Shown here one piece after another: positions 23,276-33,398 of a DNA stretch of 64,000 nucleotides (position 1 is its first letter; each line of letters begins with the position of its first letter). The notes under the pieces were generated by a model that did no database searches, had not been told where the DNA came from, and worked only from the letters and a program-made list of their open reading frames with translations. Origin of the DNA: Conoideocrella luteorostrata (Eukaryota > Ascomycota > Sordariomycetes > Hypocreales > Clavicipitaceae); assembly GCA_032433595.1 (NCBI GenBank), contig JASWJB010000018.1, positions 62,001-126,000 of the forward strand, read 5' to 3'. The position numbers were made by a program, and so were the translations under genes.

Positions 23276-25646
23276 TTAGAGTTTAAATGTTCCAGGTTGT
23301 TTCGCTGCCTTGCTCAAGACTTGGCTTGCAGTGAGTGTTCGTTGCGGCGGTACATCCATAACCGGATTGTTGCTAAAGAAGTTGCGCGGCCTCAACAACA
23401 GTGTCATAGGTTCGACAGGCATGATCGGGAAGTCCTCTGGAGCGGGGAAATGCACGACACCAAAGGTGTGCCACAGGACGATGTCTTCATTATCAATATT
23501 CTCTGTGCCGTCCCCGATCCATCCCACCAAGCCATCGTCGTCAGTCTCTCCGGACGTCTGGGGAACATGGCGGCCCGCCGGCCAGAACTGGTCATCACGA
23601 TCTGTCGAATAAAGTTAGAGGGGGCATCAGTGAATAGATGAGAAAGCAAGCAGCTAATAACATAAATTCATGCCGGAACTAATAACAAGAGGACACATAC
23701 ATTTCGTTACATGGACGGCATGTCGGGCAAACCCAGCCCGTTTCCACACCAGTGAGCCCGGCTTCGGGAGCAACTGCGGCACTTCACGACTAACAAGCTT
23801 GTAACTAGCTGGTTTTTTGCTGTATGGATGCACTTTGTTCGTATTGCAAATGTCCCAAGTCCTGACCGTGGCCCCGTTATAGTCAGTCATTGCTTGTCCA
23901 GTGGTGCCGAGCTTGGTTCGCTTCGCATAGAAAGCGTTGCCGTATGGGTTCAGAGGACTTCCAACCGGTTCTTCCGATGGCACAGCATCAGTCATGAAGA
24001 CGGTATTTTGCGGACCATCGACATTTGCATCGATTCTGAGACAGAAAAGATGTTGGTGATTGTGCGCGTTGACACCTTCACCATGGTCAGCGCGGAAGTC
24101 ACTTCCAACATCTCGAAGACATACCTGGATACACCTCAGTGCCCCATCCGTCTGTATCCTCGCCAGGATTAATAGAGTAGGTGTTTAATATGCCGGTAAG
24201 CTTGATTTCTGGCTGTATTGTGCCATCTTGCTGGAAAACATATCAGTTTGTGTGAAGCCGAGGTACCAGACCGATACATACGTGAAAGATCCACTGCGAA
24301 CGTTAGTGTTAGTCGCTTTCTCGTACAGTAGTGAGGCCGGGTTTGATGTATACCTGGATAGCGTACTCGTAATTGGCTGCCGTAAACACTTGCTGAATTA
24401 TGAGCTTGCGAGCCCTTGTCACTATGCCTGAGTCGTCCCTAAAGTCTGTGTGTTTAAACAGGAGACCGTTGTCCTCTTCGTGGATACAAATGGCGTTCTC
24501 GATGTGCCGAATGCTACCATCTCTTGTGGGAAACTCGGCATCCAGATAGCGAATGTATCCTTTACAGTCGCACCCAAGTCTAAGGCTGTTTGTCATGTAT
24601 CCAGCCCCATATTCGCCAAGGTCAAAGGCATGCTTCCTCTGGTGAGGGAGCTCGGGGTTGCCACTGCCACGTATTAGAGTCGTCGATGTTTCAGCAAGAC
24701 ATGTTGAAATAGTTTACTTACTAAGGCACAACCATCTCCACCAAAGACATGCGATAAAAAATCGGCCGAACATTGCCTCTGTCGTTGTAACGAATATCGC
24801 TGAGAACTATGCCCTCTCTATAGTTAAAGCCAATATGAAACTTCCAATTTTGCCATTCCATTTCTCGCCCAGACAGCTTAAACGATGGGCCCTCTGGTTG
24901 GGTTATCTCAAGCGGCTTCAAGTCGTTGCGGTAGCCTCCTTTCGCTTCAATGTCTGCTGGGTAATAGTTGATGGTGGCTTCTCTCCTCAGGGGGCGCCGT
25001 ATCTTGGGAATGTCGATGTGGATGATCTTTCCCTTGTCACTGTCGTAAATTGGACAGAAATCCAGTGGATACTGATACTGGCAGTCATCGACGTGCGGCC
25101 TGAAGTACATCAAAGCTTGCTGCAAGCGCACGCTACTACCGAAGCGTGCATCATAGCCAATGGTCCAAGGGTCACAATAGACCTTGTGCATTTCGTTTCT
25201 CGAAATGCCACTGACTTCGCATTGCTTGACTACATTTGGATCGGAGCGGATGACCTGCTCAACATGCTGTAGTTCCTCGACAGTGATCTAAACAAGACGC
25301 GGCGTGAGTTGCTTATCCGAAAAAGTGTGTTGCGTTCAAGACTTACAATCGGCTGCTTGCCATCCACCCATTCCCATTGAATAATCTGCCTTTTGCCAAG
25401 ATCAACGAGACCATCGCCGACTTTGCCGCCGGGGGCAATCACTGACACATCTGCTACGCGAGGCGGTTTTGTCGCGCTACTTCGATCGCTCAGCCACTTT
25501 GTCATGCCCGCTTTGCGAGGCTCATGTAGCGAGACGGCATGGAAGTGCACATTTTGGTGAGATGCTTTTATGATTTGTATGACCTCTTGGATCTCTGTGA
25601 TGGAGAGGGGATCCAACGGGTGCTGTGGGGGTGTGTTGACGGGCAT
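23276..25646 (-). CDS. Copper (TPQ) amine oxidase
   Basis: Seven exons predicted: 25646-25347, 25287-24722, 24663-24354, 24293-24282, 24230-24125, 24075-23701 and 23601-23276, 664 residues. Exon 4 is only 12 nt (WIFH) and bridges NYEYAIQ to QDGTIQPEIKLTGIL, exactly the family sequence. The key residues are present: the catalytic base Asp303 in AFDLGEYG, the topaquinone precursor Tyr387 in ANYEY, copper ligands His438 and His440 in HNHQH, and the third ligand near His607 in VVHFPAPEDFPIMPVE. The enzyme turns primary amines into aldehydes, ammonia and peroxide. Fungal members are often peroxisomal, but the end here is FKL, not a standard PTS1. Length is normal. The neighbouring DUF3445 protein could supply primary amines by removing methyl groups. 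Confidence 0.95.
24282..24293 (-). other. 12-nt microexon of the copper amine oxidase
   Basis: The four codons W-I-F-H lie between CAG and GTATGT, with introns of 60 and 51 nt on either side. Leaving them out keeps the frame but removes conserved residues before QDGTI. Confidence 0.8.
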
Positions 25647-26363
25647 GGTGCAACGATGATGCAGAGTAACAGGCGATAAGGATGATTGTCCAACAACGAG
25701 TGCTTATTTCTAACTTTTAAGCAATTCAGATGCTGCACTATAATAGTAGGATAGGTTGATGGAGGATGGCCAATTGATGCGAAAATACTGTATTATAGTA
25801 CTCTGAATTGCCTTACAGCGATCCGTAGGGTGGTCCGCCGCTGATGGCGATTCCAACACGCCAAACTGCTTTGGGAAATTTTATCCGGTCGTGTTCGTTA
25901 TCTGACCCGGCACCCCGCATTGTTTCCGTGCTCTTAGTCACATATTCGCGTATCAACACCATCGGGAAGCCCAGCAGTATGGCGGGCTGTAGCCAACAGG
26001 GTCGCCGTTCGGTCGCAGCCGTCATCGCTGCCTCTTTTCGTCTCGGCTAGAGTTTAGCTTGGCGATAGCCCGCAACGAAATAGACGCAGCTTGTCCACTC
26101 GGCCAGTACACTTTTCTTTGTAGTATTCCCTGCACCGTAATTTCTGGCAGCACCATTCCGGTGGCAATTTGTATTGTAAAACTGGTGTTCTAAAATAACG
26201 CGCCACGTCACCATGAACGTGCTGGTTGGATCTACCTTCACATATTATATGACAACAAATTAAAGTACTGTGTCTTCTGAAGCCATCGGTTCAAAACTAC
26301 GGAATGCAAAGTTGTACATGAAATGGGAAATTAGATTCTTACATACGCAGTAGGTAGTAAAAA
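25647..26363. other. Spacer upstream of amine oxidase
   Basis: Lies between the amine oxidase start and the 3' end of the DUF3445 gene. Short frames only. Confidence 0.6.
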
Positions 26364-27572
26364 TTACCAAGGGAACTGTCGCGCTTCATCCTCGCCACGT
26401 ACATCCAATCCATTCTTCACCTGGTCTCCATGCTTTCTATCCAAATAGCTCAGTAATACCTCCCCATACTTCTCTCTCCCCTTGTACCGAGCAACATCAT
26501 CATCCCAACTACGCACCGCACTCGCCAGTCTGCCAGGCACGTAGTCCTCCTGCGCTATCTCCTTAATCGGAAGGAAATACGTGCGAATCGTGAAGCAAAC
26601 CGCCCCTGTCTTCGGTAGCCGCCGCAGAGACTGTCGTTCAGACCGAAACCAGTGGTGCTGAATGATTTTGTTCTTCTCCGCCGTGCTCCAGCTCACTACT
26701 GGGGCGTCTTCCGAGCCAATGCTATGACTCCATGGCAGTGAATCGTCAACTTGGATGAAATAGTTGTTACGACTGTAGATTGTGTGGCTCTTGAGCCGCT
26801 GGAAGAACTTTGTCATGCCTTTCTCCAGCTTTTCTTGGAAGTGAGGCACGTCGCCTGATGTGTGAATATCAGATAATGACATGCCAAACTTGTCAGAGAG
26901 CCTCCAAAATCCTGCCAGTAGAATGCAGCCAGCGAGAAGACGATATGTTCCATCGGGTTGTTCCAGCAGTAACGCCAGGTCGTCCTGTACTAGTCGCGCG
27001 CAAGTTGCCATGGGGTCTTCTCGAAGAGGACGTTCCAGGATGTTGAACGACTCGCCGGACCAGAGATTGTCAATACCAACAGATGTTCGTTTGAACATGC
27101 TGGGGTATCGCGCGGGTAGGTAGCTGGCCAGCTCTTCGAGGAGCTCCGTGGCTGCCGGTATGGCGTCCGGATGAGTCTTGACACATTTATCACCCCGTTC
27201 TTCAATACGAGCTGCCTTGTCGGCATGGAACTTCGGAAATTGATTGTCGAGTTCAATCCATTCATCTGGCTCGATGGTACGGAGGCCCATGGTGATTTGG
27301 TACTTGGGTCCATGTCGAAAGGCTCTGTATGGCAGCGGTTTTGTGCGATCAACCGACCAGTCAGGATAAGCCGGCGGGCTTTGGGATTTGAAACAGATGG
27401 GAGCAGGCGCCTTGGCAAGAAGGTCGCCTTTATTCCCCGTGGTGGATTGAAATGTGGAAAGTTGAGCAATCTTCCGTCGTCGAGCCAGAATATAATTCAT
27501 GGCGATGCATGCGCCAAACAGCGTGGCAAGCAGTATGATTCCGCTGGGCGTTTGGAGATTGGCGAGGATCAT
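26364..27572 (-). CDS. DUF3445 protein, heme-dependent oxidative N-demethylase-like
   Basis: A single-exon 402-residue frame. The N-terminus has one hydrophobic span (residues 9-30, ending in NYILARRRK), so it is probably membrane-anchored with the rest in the cytosol. The body has the DUF3445 pattern: PYRAFRHGPKYQITMGLRTIEPDEWIELD, LARLVQDDLALL-type core with LLAGCILLAGFWRLSDKFGMSL, an IHTSGDVP motif, and FIQVDDSLPWSHSI, then a late RSERQSLRRLPKTGAVCFTIRTY. Bacterial relatives (dimethylamine monooxygenase subunit DmmA) carry heme and remove methyl groups from secondary amines, releasing formaldehyde. The substrate of fungal members is not known. It sits next to a copper amine oxidase and divergent from an EutQ-like cupin, which supports a role in amine breakdown. 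Confidence 0.85.
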   Translation of the reverse strand: MILANLQTPSGIILLATLFGACIAMNYILARRRKIAQLSTFQSTTGNKGDLLAKAPAPICFKSQSPPAYPDWSVDRTKPLPYRAFRHGPKYQITMGLRTIEPDEWIELDNQFPKFHADKAARIEERGDKCVKTHPDAIPAATELLEELASYLPARYPSMFKRTSVGIDNLWSGESFNILERPLREDPMATCARLVQDDLALLLEQPDGTYRLLAGCILLAGFWRLSDKFGMSLSDIHTSGDVPHFQEKLEKGMTKFFQRLKSHTIYSRNNYFIQVDDSLPWSHSIGSEDAPVVSWSTAEKNKIIQHHWFRSERQSLRRLPKTGAVCFTIRTYFLPIKEIAQEDYVPGRLASAVRSWDDDVARYKGREKYGEVLLSYLDRKHGDQVKNGLDVRGEDEARQFPW

Positions 27573-28299
27573 TATTGTTGTCTGGTTTTACTTATGGAGA
27601 ATGATTGAACGTTAGATGTTGCACCCGAGAAGCTAGCCAACAAACAAGTCTCAAGATGCAGTATTAGACTTGAAGAATTAAAAATCATTTATAATGTAAG
27701 TACGATCATTCAAGTTTATGTAACTCTGTCACCTGTCTACGGCCCGGTTTGCATACCGAAATCGAGGCTCAGGAATGCCGATAGCGTCGGCTGCTTGACT
27801 GTGCGTAGTAGCATCGCACAGCACGTACTCACTCGGCAAGTGGCCGCCTATGCGTGGCGTGAATCAGGTGCCAACATGCCGGCAAAAATCGCCTAATTCG
27901 GCGAAAAGAGCCTATCTCTCTTCCGAACCCTGCCACGACCACCCCACTATGGCGACCATTCATCAACTACCAAGATACTCCGTATACGGCGGGAAGATGC
28001 GGCAAATCAGATGGGGGCTGTGTTCCGGTCGGGCTTTGCAACCATTTTGCCATTGGATACAATGCAGCACCATACTATTCAGTATGACACAGATCCGTAG
28101 ACTTTGTTGGCCAATATTGTACGGAGTAGCAGCTCTTACAATAGGCTGCAGGAGGTGCGAGGACAAAGCTCCAAGTAGCAGGTAATTAGGAGTATATATA
28201 GATGCAATCATATCCGATGAATATCAGTGTTCCTTTGTCTACTCATGTACTGTGCAGAAATCATTACACTACCATTATCCAGGATCTATCAATTCAATC
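27573..28299. promoter_or_regulatory. Divergent promoter region, DUF3445 gene and cupin gene
   Basis: 727 bases separate the two divergent start codons. The region holds a TATA-like run near 28192-28200 for the cupin gene and TACTCCGTA/TACGGAGTA motifs near 27977 and 28119. Shared control of both genes is possible but not shown. Confidence 0.45.
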
Positions 28300-28665
28300 A
28301 TGTCTTCAGATTCGCCCTCGTTCCAATTTTTCCCTCAAGCCCAATCCACATTCGAAATTCCCCTACTAGCCAACAACAACGCCTTTCTTGGAGACGTCTT
28401 CTCCAGCGACCAGACCGCCGAGAGCCCCATCTCGGCGGGATTCTTCCGATTGAAGAAGGGAGAACCCCTGACATACACCTACAAATATGATGAGATGAAG
28501 ATCTTCCTGGAGGGCGATTACACAATAACGGATGCTGGAGGGCAGACTACGACTGCTAAGCCCGGCGACGTTGTGTTCTTCCCCAAGGGCTCGACAATCA
28601 CGTTCACGACATCGGACTACGGGTTGGCGTTCTATGTTGGGCAGCGGAAGAGGAATGACTTTTAG
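28300..28665 (+). CDS. Cupin protein, EutQ-like
   Basis: A single-exon 121-residue protein. I chose the ATG at 28300 over the in-frame one at 28252 because the domain and typical acidic start (MSSDSPSF) begin there and a TATA-like run lies about 100 bases upstream. The chain is one cupin barrel: FFRLKKGEPLTYTYKYDEMKI, then FLEGDYTITD, then KPGDVVFFPKGSTITF, matching the two cupin motifs with the usual metal-binding positions partly replaced (KYDEMK in place of H-x-H). Relatives are annotated as ethanolamine utilisation protein EutQ-like; in bacteria EutQ is an acetate kinase-type accessory of ethanolamine breakdown. In fungi the role is unknown. The position beside two amine-degrading enzymes is suggestive. 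Confidence 0.88.
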   Translation: MSSDSPSFQFFPQAQSTFEIPLLANNNAFLGDVFSSDQTAESPISAGFFRLKKGEPLTYTYKYDEMKIFLEGDYTITDAGGQTTTAKPGDVVFFPKGSTITFTTSDYGLAFYVGQRKRNDF

Positions 28666-28902
28666 ACACAGGTTGTAGCTGTTTAGATGAGGAAGACTAA
28701 GGGGAACCAATAGACGTCACAGGTTGAATCTAAGACGGTCACGCTGGTTTAATTCGAGCACTTCACCGCCTACTGGCTAGTCTTCATCAGCGCAAATAGC
28801 ACAACCTACGACGTAATGTCGTCATCATTGTCATTATCTCAATCTGTACAGGTATTCACAATACGGTACGCTTTTATAACCAAATTTTATGTGCGGAAAT
28901 CA

Positions 28903-31017
28903 TCATCCAAATAGTGACCGCAAATCGTGAGCATCCATGATATCCAGCCAGTGAACCGAGGTACAGCCTGGAGGCTCTTTGTCGTAGGCAGCCCAAATGA
29001 CCTTGACGAGGTCTCTAGCCACCCTAATTGGATTTGGCTGTAAAGTGTTTTCAAGTATATCGAGGCGCCTGATAATGAAGTCGCGTGAACGGCTGATATC
29101 GAGCGCCAAGGAGGGTGTAGAGCTCAAAAATGTGCCGTCTCCTCCACTAGTGACCTTGATATGGTCAACGTACTCCAGAATGCTAGGAGAGTTGTAGTCC
29201 AATTTGGAGAATCCTGCAGCCGACTCCAATGCTAACCACTCCGAATTGGTCGGACCGGTTGGGTCAGTGGAGGTTGATACAAAACGGAAACCTATACTGG
29301 CGCAGATGTACAAAAGAGGCTGGACAACCTGGCTGCCGGACTCTGGGGGGATCTTCTCCAGTACTCTAATCAAATGAAGTGATAAAGGGATGACCCATTT
29401 GTTCCAGGGAATTTGATCTTCGCCTGAAGCTAAGAGATCCGATTGCAAGCGGATGGATACTAGGTCTGGGAACGTGACATATAGTTGCAGCAAGGCAGCA
29501 AGTTGGTATGCCTCGGCGGCGTTTGCTAGGTGCAGCCAAGGCGTCCGCTGATCTCCCGTGTCGTTGATCCCGCTGATAGACGAAAATTTCAACTCTAGGA
29601 GTTGTTCTTCGAGTTTCTGGGCCTCTCGAAACCCGTCCATTGCGGCAGATATGGTGCTGATTCTCCCAGTTGGCTTGGTAATTATTCGGCGGTATCCACG
29701 ACACAGTCGGATTGACTTCGTAAAGAGACGCGAGGTCCTGCTTGATATACCTGTCCAGGGATGCGGCAAAATATCAGTGCTGGTTTCAACAACGTCAGCT
29801 GCGGTGGACTGCAAGCGCCTCGACACAAAAAGCCCTTCTGAGTCTCCTCCAGGTACATCAGTGTCAGCCACCACAGCCAGCAACATCTCCCAATACAGCA
29901 GACTGTTCTGGAAGAAAACAAACTTCTCCGCCTCATCGTCACTAGCGGCCACATGCTGCTCCGACAGGCGTTGCAGCAAAGCCTTTGTTTCTCTGAGATA
30001 CGGCAACCCCAGCAGACGAGCGTCTAACCAACACACAGAAGTCCCCAAGCAGAACAGAGAAAACAGTAATCCGGTAGGAAAGGCATCTATACAAGTCTTA
30101 TTCTTGAGCTTATCAACCTCGGCTTGTACGCAGGCACTGGCCTTCTTGAGAAGACTAAGCGCCTGTCGCCTCATCTGCGGAAGCCTCGCGGAAAGGAAGC
30201 TAGCTGACATGCTCTGCAGGGAGTTGAACACAGATGCCGAGTGGTGCCACAGCGAATTCGCCAATTTTCGATTGAGATTCATAGCAGAATCAAACGCTGA
30301 CCAGGCCGGACAGACCTGATCAAACCAGTTGTTGATTAGCGCAAGGGTCGCGTCCGGACCTTCGTTCGAGGATGGCGCTGGCGGGATGTTTATGCTTGGT
30401 AGCGGGGGAAACCCAAGGAAGGAGTATGAGTCCCATACCGAAGACGCAGAATAAGGCGCTTGAGACATGACGCTGGTCTGCAACGTGGGTGGCTGATCGA
30501 CGTAGGAGTGAAAGTCAATATCTAACAAGTAATTTGAAGGATGAAACGAGCTTGGCGAAGCGACGGGAGCAATATCCCTATCCAAGAACTGACCGCCCGC
30601 GTCATCGAGCTCATTGAAAGATGATAAACACAACGAAAAAGAATCGCTGGTTTCTTGGACAGATACTGGCTCTGGGGCTGTCTGGTCAGAAGACGGCTGT
30701 AGGCCACTCCCTCTATCGGCCTCAGGTTCAAAATTCGTTGTGCTTGGATATCGCGCGTCGCTTCGCTCAAAGTCGGCGGAATGACGAGCAGGTTGATGTT
30801 TGTATGACCAAACAAGGCTGCGAGAGTAGCCCGCGCAGGTTAAACCTTTGCGAACACATTTGCGGCAGCTGGGCCTCGTCTCATCGCATTTTATCTGTCC
30901 AAGGACCAGTCAGCTCATTCCTCGCCAGCGAAAGATCACACACATCCAACCTACGTGTTTCTGCTTGCAGGTAAAGCAACCCGCACGAGACCTCCGTCTT
31001 GAGGGATTCTCTTGCAT
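28903..31017 (-). CDS. Zn2Cys6 transcription factor
   Basis: Two exons predicted: 31017-30955 and 30894-28903, 684 residues. The 60-nt intron splits the zinc cluster, which reads C14-FTC17-KQKHIK-C24-DETRPS-C31-RKC34-VRKGLT-C41, followed by AGY, a perfect match to the C-x2-C-x6-C-x6-C-x2-C-x6-C pattern with the usual basic segment before it (RRRSRAG). The rest is a long region with no named motif that resembles the C-terminal domains of Clavicipitaceae and Sordariomycete regulators (fungal TF domain 2 type). It has leucine-rich helices, for example QLAALLQLYVTFPDLVSIRL. Its 3' end lies 237 bases from that of the cupin gene. It may control the adjacent amine genes or itself through the palindrome at 32184. 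Confidence 0.9.
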
Positions 31018-32183
31018 AGTGTGTATTGAATCGTGGCAACGGTTTTCCTATTTGTTTCGACTGATACTCCCACGGCCGCTTTCGATGGTTGCTCCTCCGT
31101 TGTGATGCATATGAATGGACATCTCCCGCCTTGGAGTGTTGGCTGGACGAGAACTGACAAGGGCGATGTGGTTAGTGGACCGCTCCTCGGTTCATCGGAG
31201 CGGGGTGGTGACAAGCGGGGTGAGCTTATCTTGACCATTGTATCGTCGTTCTTCGTTGTGGGGTTGGTTGATGGAAGATCGGAAGAAGTGGCTAATATGC
31301 CTCACCTCCCTCCGACCTCGCTCATAATTTATCAACTTTCCCTCTCCACTGCATCGCCACTTGAGCGTTTTACAGCATAATCACCATCCAGCGGTGGGTT
31401 CCAAATGACAGCTGTCAGCTCCCTGCTCAACGAACAAGCAACTACCACGGCCCTCCACCGCTCTGTCGCTGATGAAGTGCCTGTTCTATTTTGAGATATC
31501 GGAGCCGTCAAGGTTGAACGTTGCTATGAACCGGACAAACAGGTCCGATCGAGTAGAAAGCGTACGAAATACGAAGACGCTACCGAATGTATGCCTTGAA
31601 GACCTCCCTTGCCTACTACGGTGCCGGGAGGGACAGCAGAAGACACGAAAGGCTTCACGCTTCACGGCGTTGTGGATAAAACTCTATAGACTCGCCGCCG
31701 CCACCGTATCTTTCTGGCGATGGTGGCTTCTCTTCCTTCAAATCGAGGGTTCGTAGCTCGCCTCCGAGGTTATTTGAGCGATGATCAGATAAATGGTATT
31801 TCTGGTAACAGTATATTTAGCTGCTCAGTACTGCGGGTGGTGGTGGAGTGATAATATGCAGCATCGTGGATGGTTTGATGGCATTTTCTGGCTTGTCACT
31901 TATCAGATCATCGACGAGATTATTACTCTCATCAACAGCTCGTTTGCTTAAAGTTAGCCAGGGATACCCTGGTTTCCGCCAACAGATGTATCGCTATAAC
32001 TAAATGTCCCGCCACCGCCAGTTTCCAATGGCTACTGGCAAATAGGCAACTTATCGGGACATACCCCTGCCCCTACGAACATCTTTAGTGCCAAGGTTAA
32101 CTGATCAGCTAATACACTTTGAGTCGATCCGCGAGTCCTAAATTGGTGTTATTTACGCTACGCCCGCAGCTGGGATCAAGATG

Positions 32184-32201
32184 CGGTTCAAATTTGAACC
32201 G
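32184..32201. promoter_or_regulatory. Perfect palindrome with CGG and CCG ends
   Basis: The 18 bases CGGTTCAAATTTGAACCG are fully palindromic and have the form CGG-N12-CCG. Inverted CGG triplets with a fixed spacer are the usual target of dimeric Zn2Cys6 regulators. It lies 1.17 kb upstream of such a gene. Binding is inferred. Confidence 0.45.
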
Positions 32202-32746
32202 ATTTGTATGGACCTGATGAAAATTGTATTGCCTCTAATTGGCTCTATTACTCCTTAAAAACGAAACGGTAACGATTAGTTTCGTACAAATCAATCAGCA
32301 CCGGGACAATGGAACTGGAAATCAAGAGCATTCATGTTCAATCGCGCGTTTCATGGCAAACTCATACGGCAGCAATACGAATGTCAACAGTCAGAATCTT
32401 CCAGAGATCCCGCTTACATAGCGGCAACTACGAGGAGCAAATCTCGGCATGGCGTAGCACTCGATCAATGAGAAAATAAGGTAAGGACTGTAGCTGACCC
32501 CAATAGCACCACCACCATCGTCGAGCATTCTATGCCACTCTCGGTCTAGTTTTACCGCGCGCTCGTCTGTATTTTTGTGTTTTTTGGTTCTCCACCGCGA
32601 CTCCCGTCTTCGGGTCCGGATCGTTATCACAAAAAGGAATTCGTCCCTGTACAAAAGAGCGAACAAAACGTTCATATCTTGAATCGACAAAAGAAGACAG
32701 TTCATCACAGCACGTCCGGGCTGAGGCTTCATCCAGGCATACATCC

Positions 32747-32765
32747 ATCATCATCATCATCATCA
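32747..32765. repeat. (ATC)n microsatellite
   Basis: About six ATC triplets follow directly after the 3' end of the methyltransferase gene. Confidence 0.8.
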
Positions 32766-33398
32766 CTACACGACTTGCAGAACGACCAGGCGAGCTTGCA
32801 CACCAGCTCCCTGACGATAGTCAGTAAGCTCGGCACTCAACAGCTTGACTTTACCCTCTTCAACAAGGCTAGCCACCTTGGCAGCATAACCACCACTCTC
32901 CCAAATGCTGGCGAGGACAGTGGCCACAATCAAGCCGGTAGGTTCGGTTATTCTAACCAACTCCGACATGGGCTCGGGGCCGACGTGGCCCTGTGTAAAT
33001 GTACCAATGCACATGACGACTTTGTATGAGTCATCTTTTTGGGGAATGGGTTTGGAGAGGTCCACCGTTTCAAGGGACTTGTAGACACCAGTCTTGCGGG
33101 CAATATCCAGCATTCCGGGGGAGAGGTCAATTCCGTCAATATTCTTGGCACCAACTTGGGCAAGATGAAGACCGACTAGGCCAGTTCCGCAACCGGCGTC
33201 GAGGATGTCGGCACGGGCAATGTTTTCCGGGCCGATGATCTTCAAGAGACATGCACTGGCGAGGGCAGGACCGACGTAGTTTTGGGACGACTCAGCCATC
33301 TCCTGGTCGTAAGTCTTGGCCCACTGGTCATATAGCGATCGTGTGTCGTCAACATCACTGAGGCCATAAGCTCGGGCAAGAACCTCGTGAGACACCAT
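32766..33398 (-). CDS. Class I SAM-dependent methyltransferase
   Basis: A 210-residue protein from the ATG at 33398. The same frame stays open to an ATG at 33545, adding 49 residues that read more like leader sequence (Gln/Pro and Ser/Thr rich). A targeting sequence is still possible. After YDQWAKTYDQEM, common at the start of this group, come motif I ILDAGCGTGLVG (SAM-binding glycines), the acidic end of strand 2 in IDGIDLSPGMLDIA, and YKVVMCIGTFTQGHV. The family is often annotated as UbiE/Williams-Beuren-like and methylates small molecules. Neither the methyl acceptor nor the compartment can be told. Confidence 0.85.
   Translation of the reverse strand: MVSHEVLARAYGLSDVDDTRSLYDQWAKTYDQEMAESSQNYVGPALASACLLKIIGPENIARADILDAGCGTGLVGLHLAQVGAKNIDGIDLSPGMLDIARKTGVYKSLETVDLSKPIPQKDDSYKVVMCIGTFTQGHVGPEPMSELVRITEPTGLIVATVLASIWESGGYAAKVASLVEEGKVKLLSAELTDYRQGAGVQARLVVLQVV

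Larger units (their letters stand above)
31018..32765. other. 1.7-kb spacer upstream of the second Zn2Cys6 gene
   Basis: No gene recognised. It contains a perfect 18-bp palindrome at 32184-32201 and an (ATC)n microsatellite at 32747-32765 next to the methyltransferase stop codon. Confidence 0.6.
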
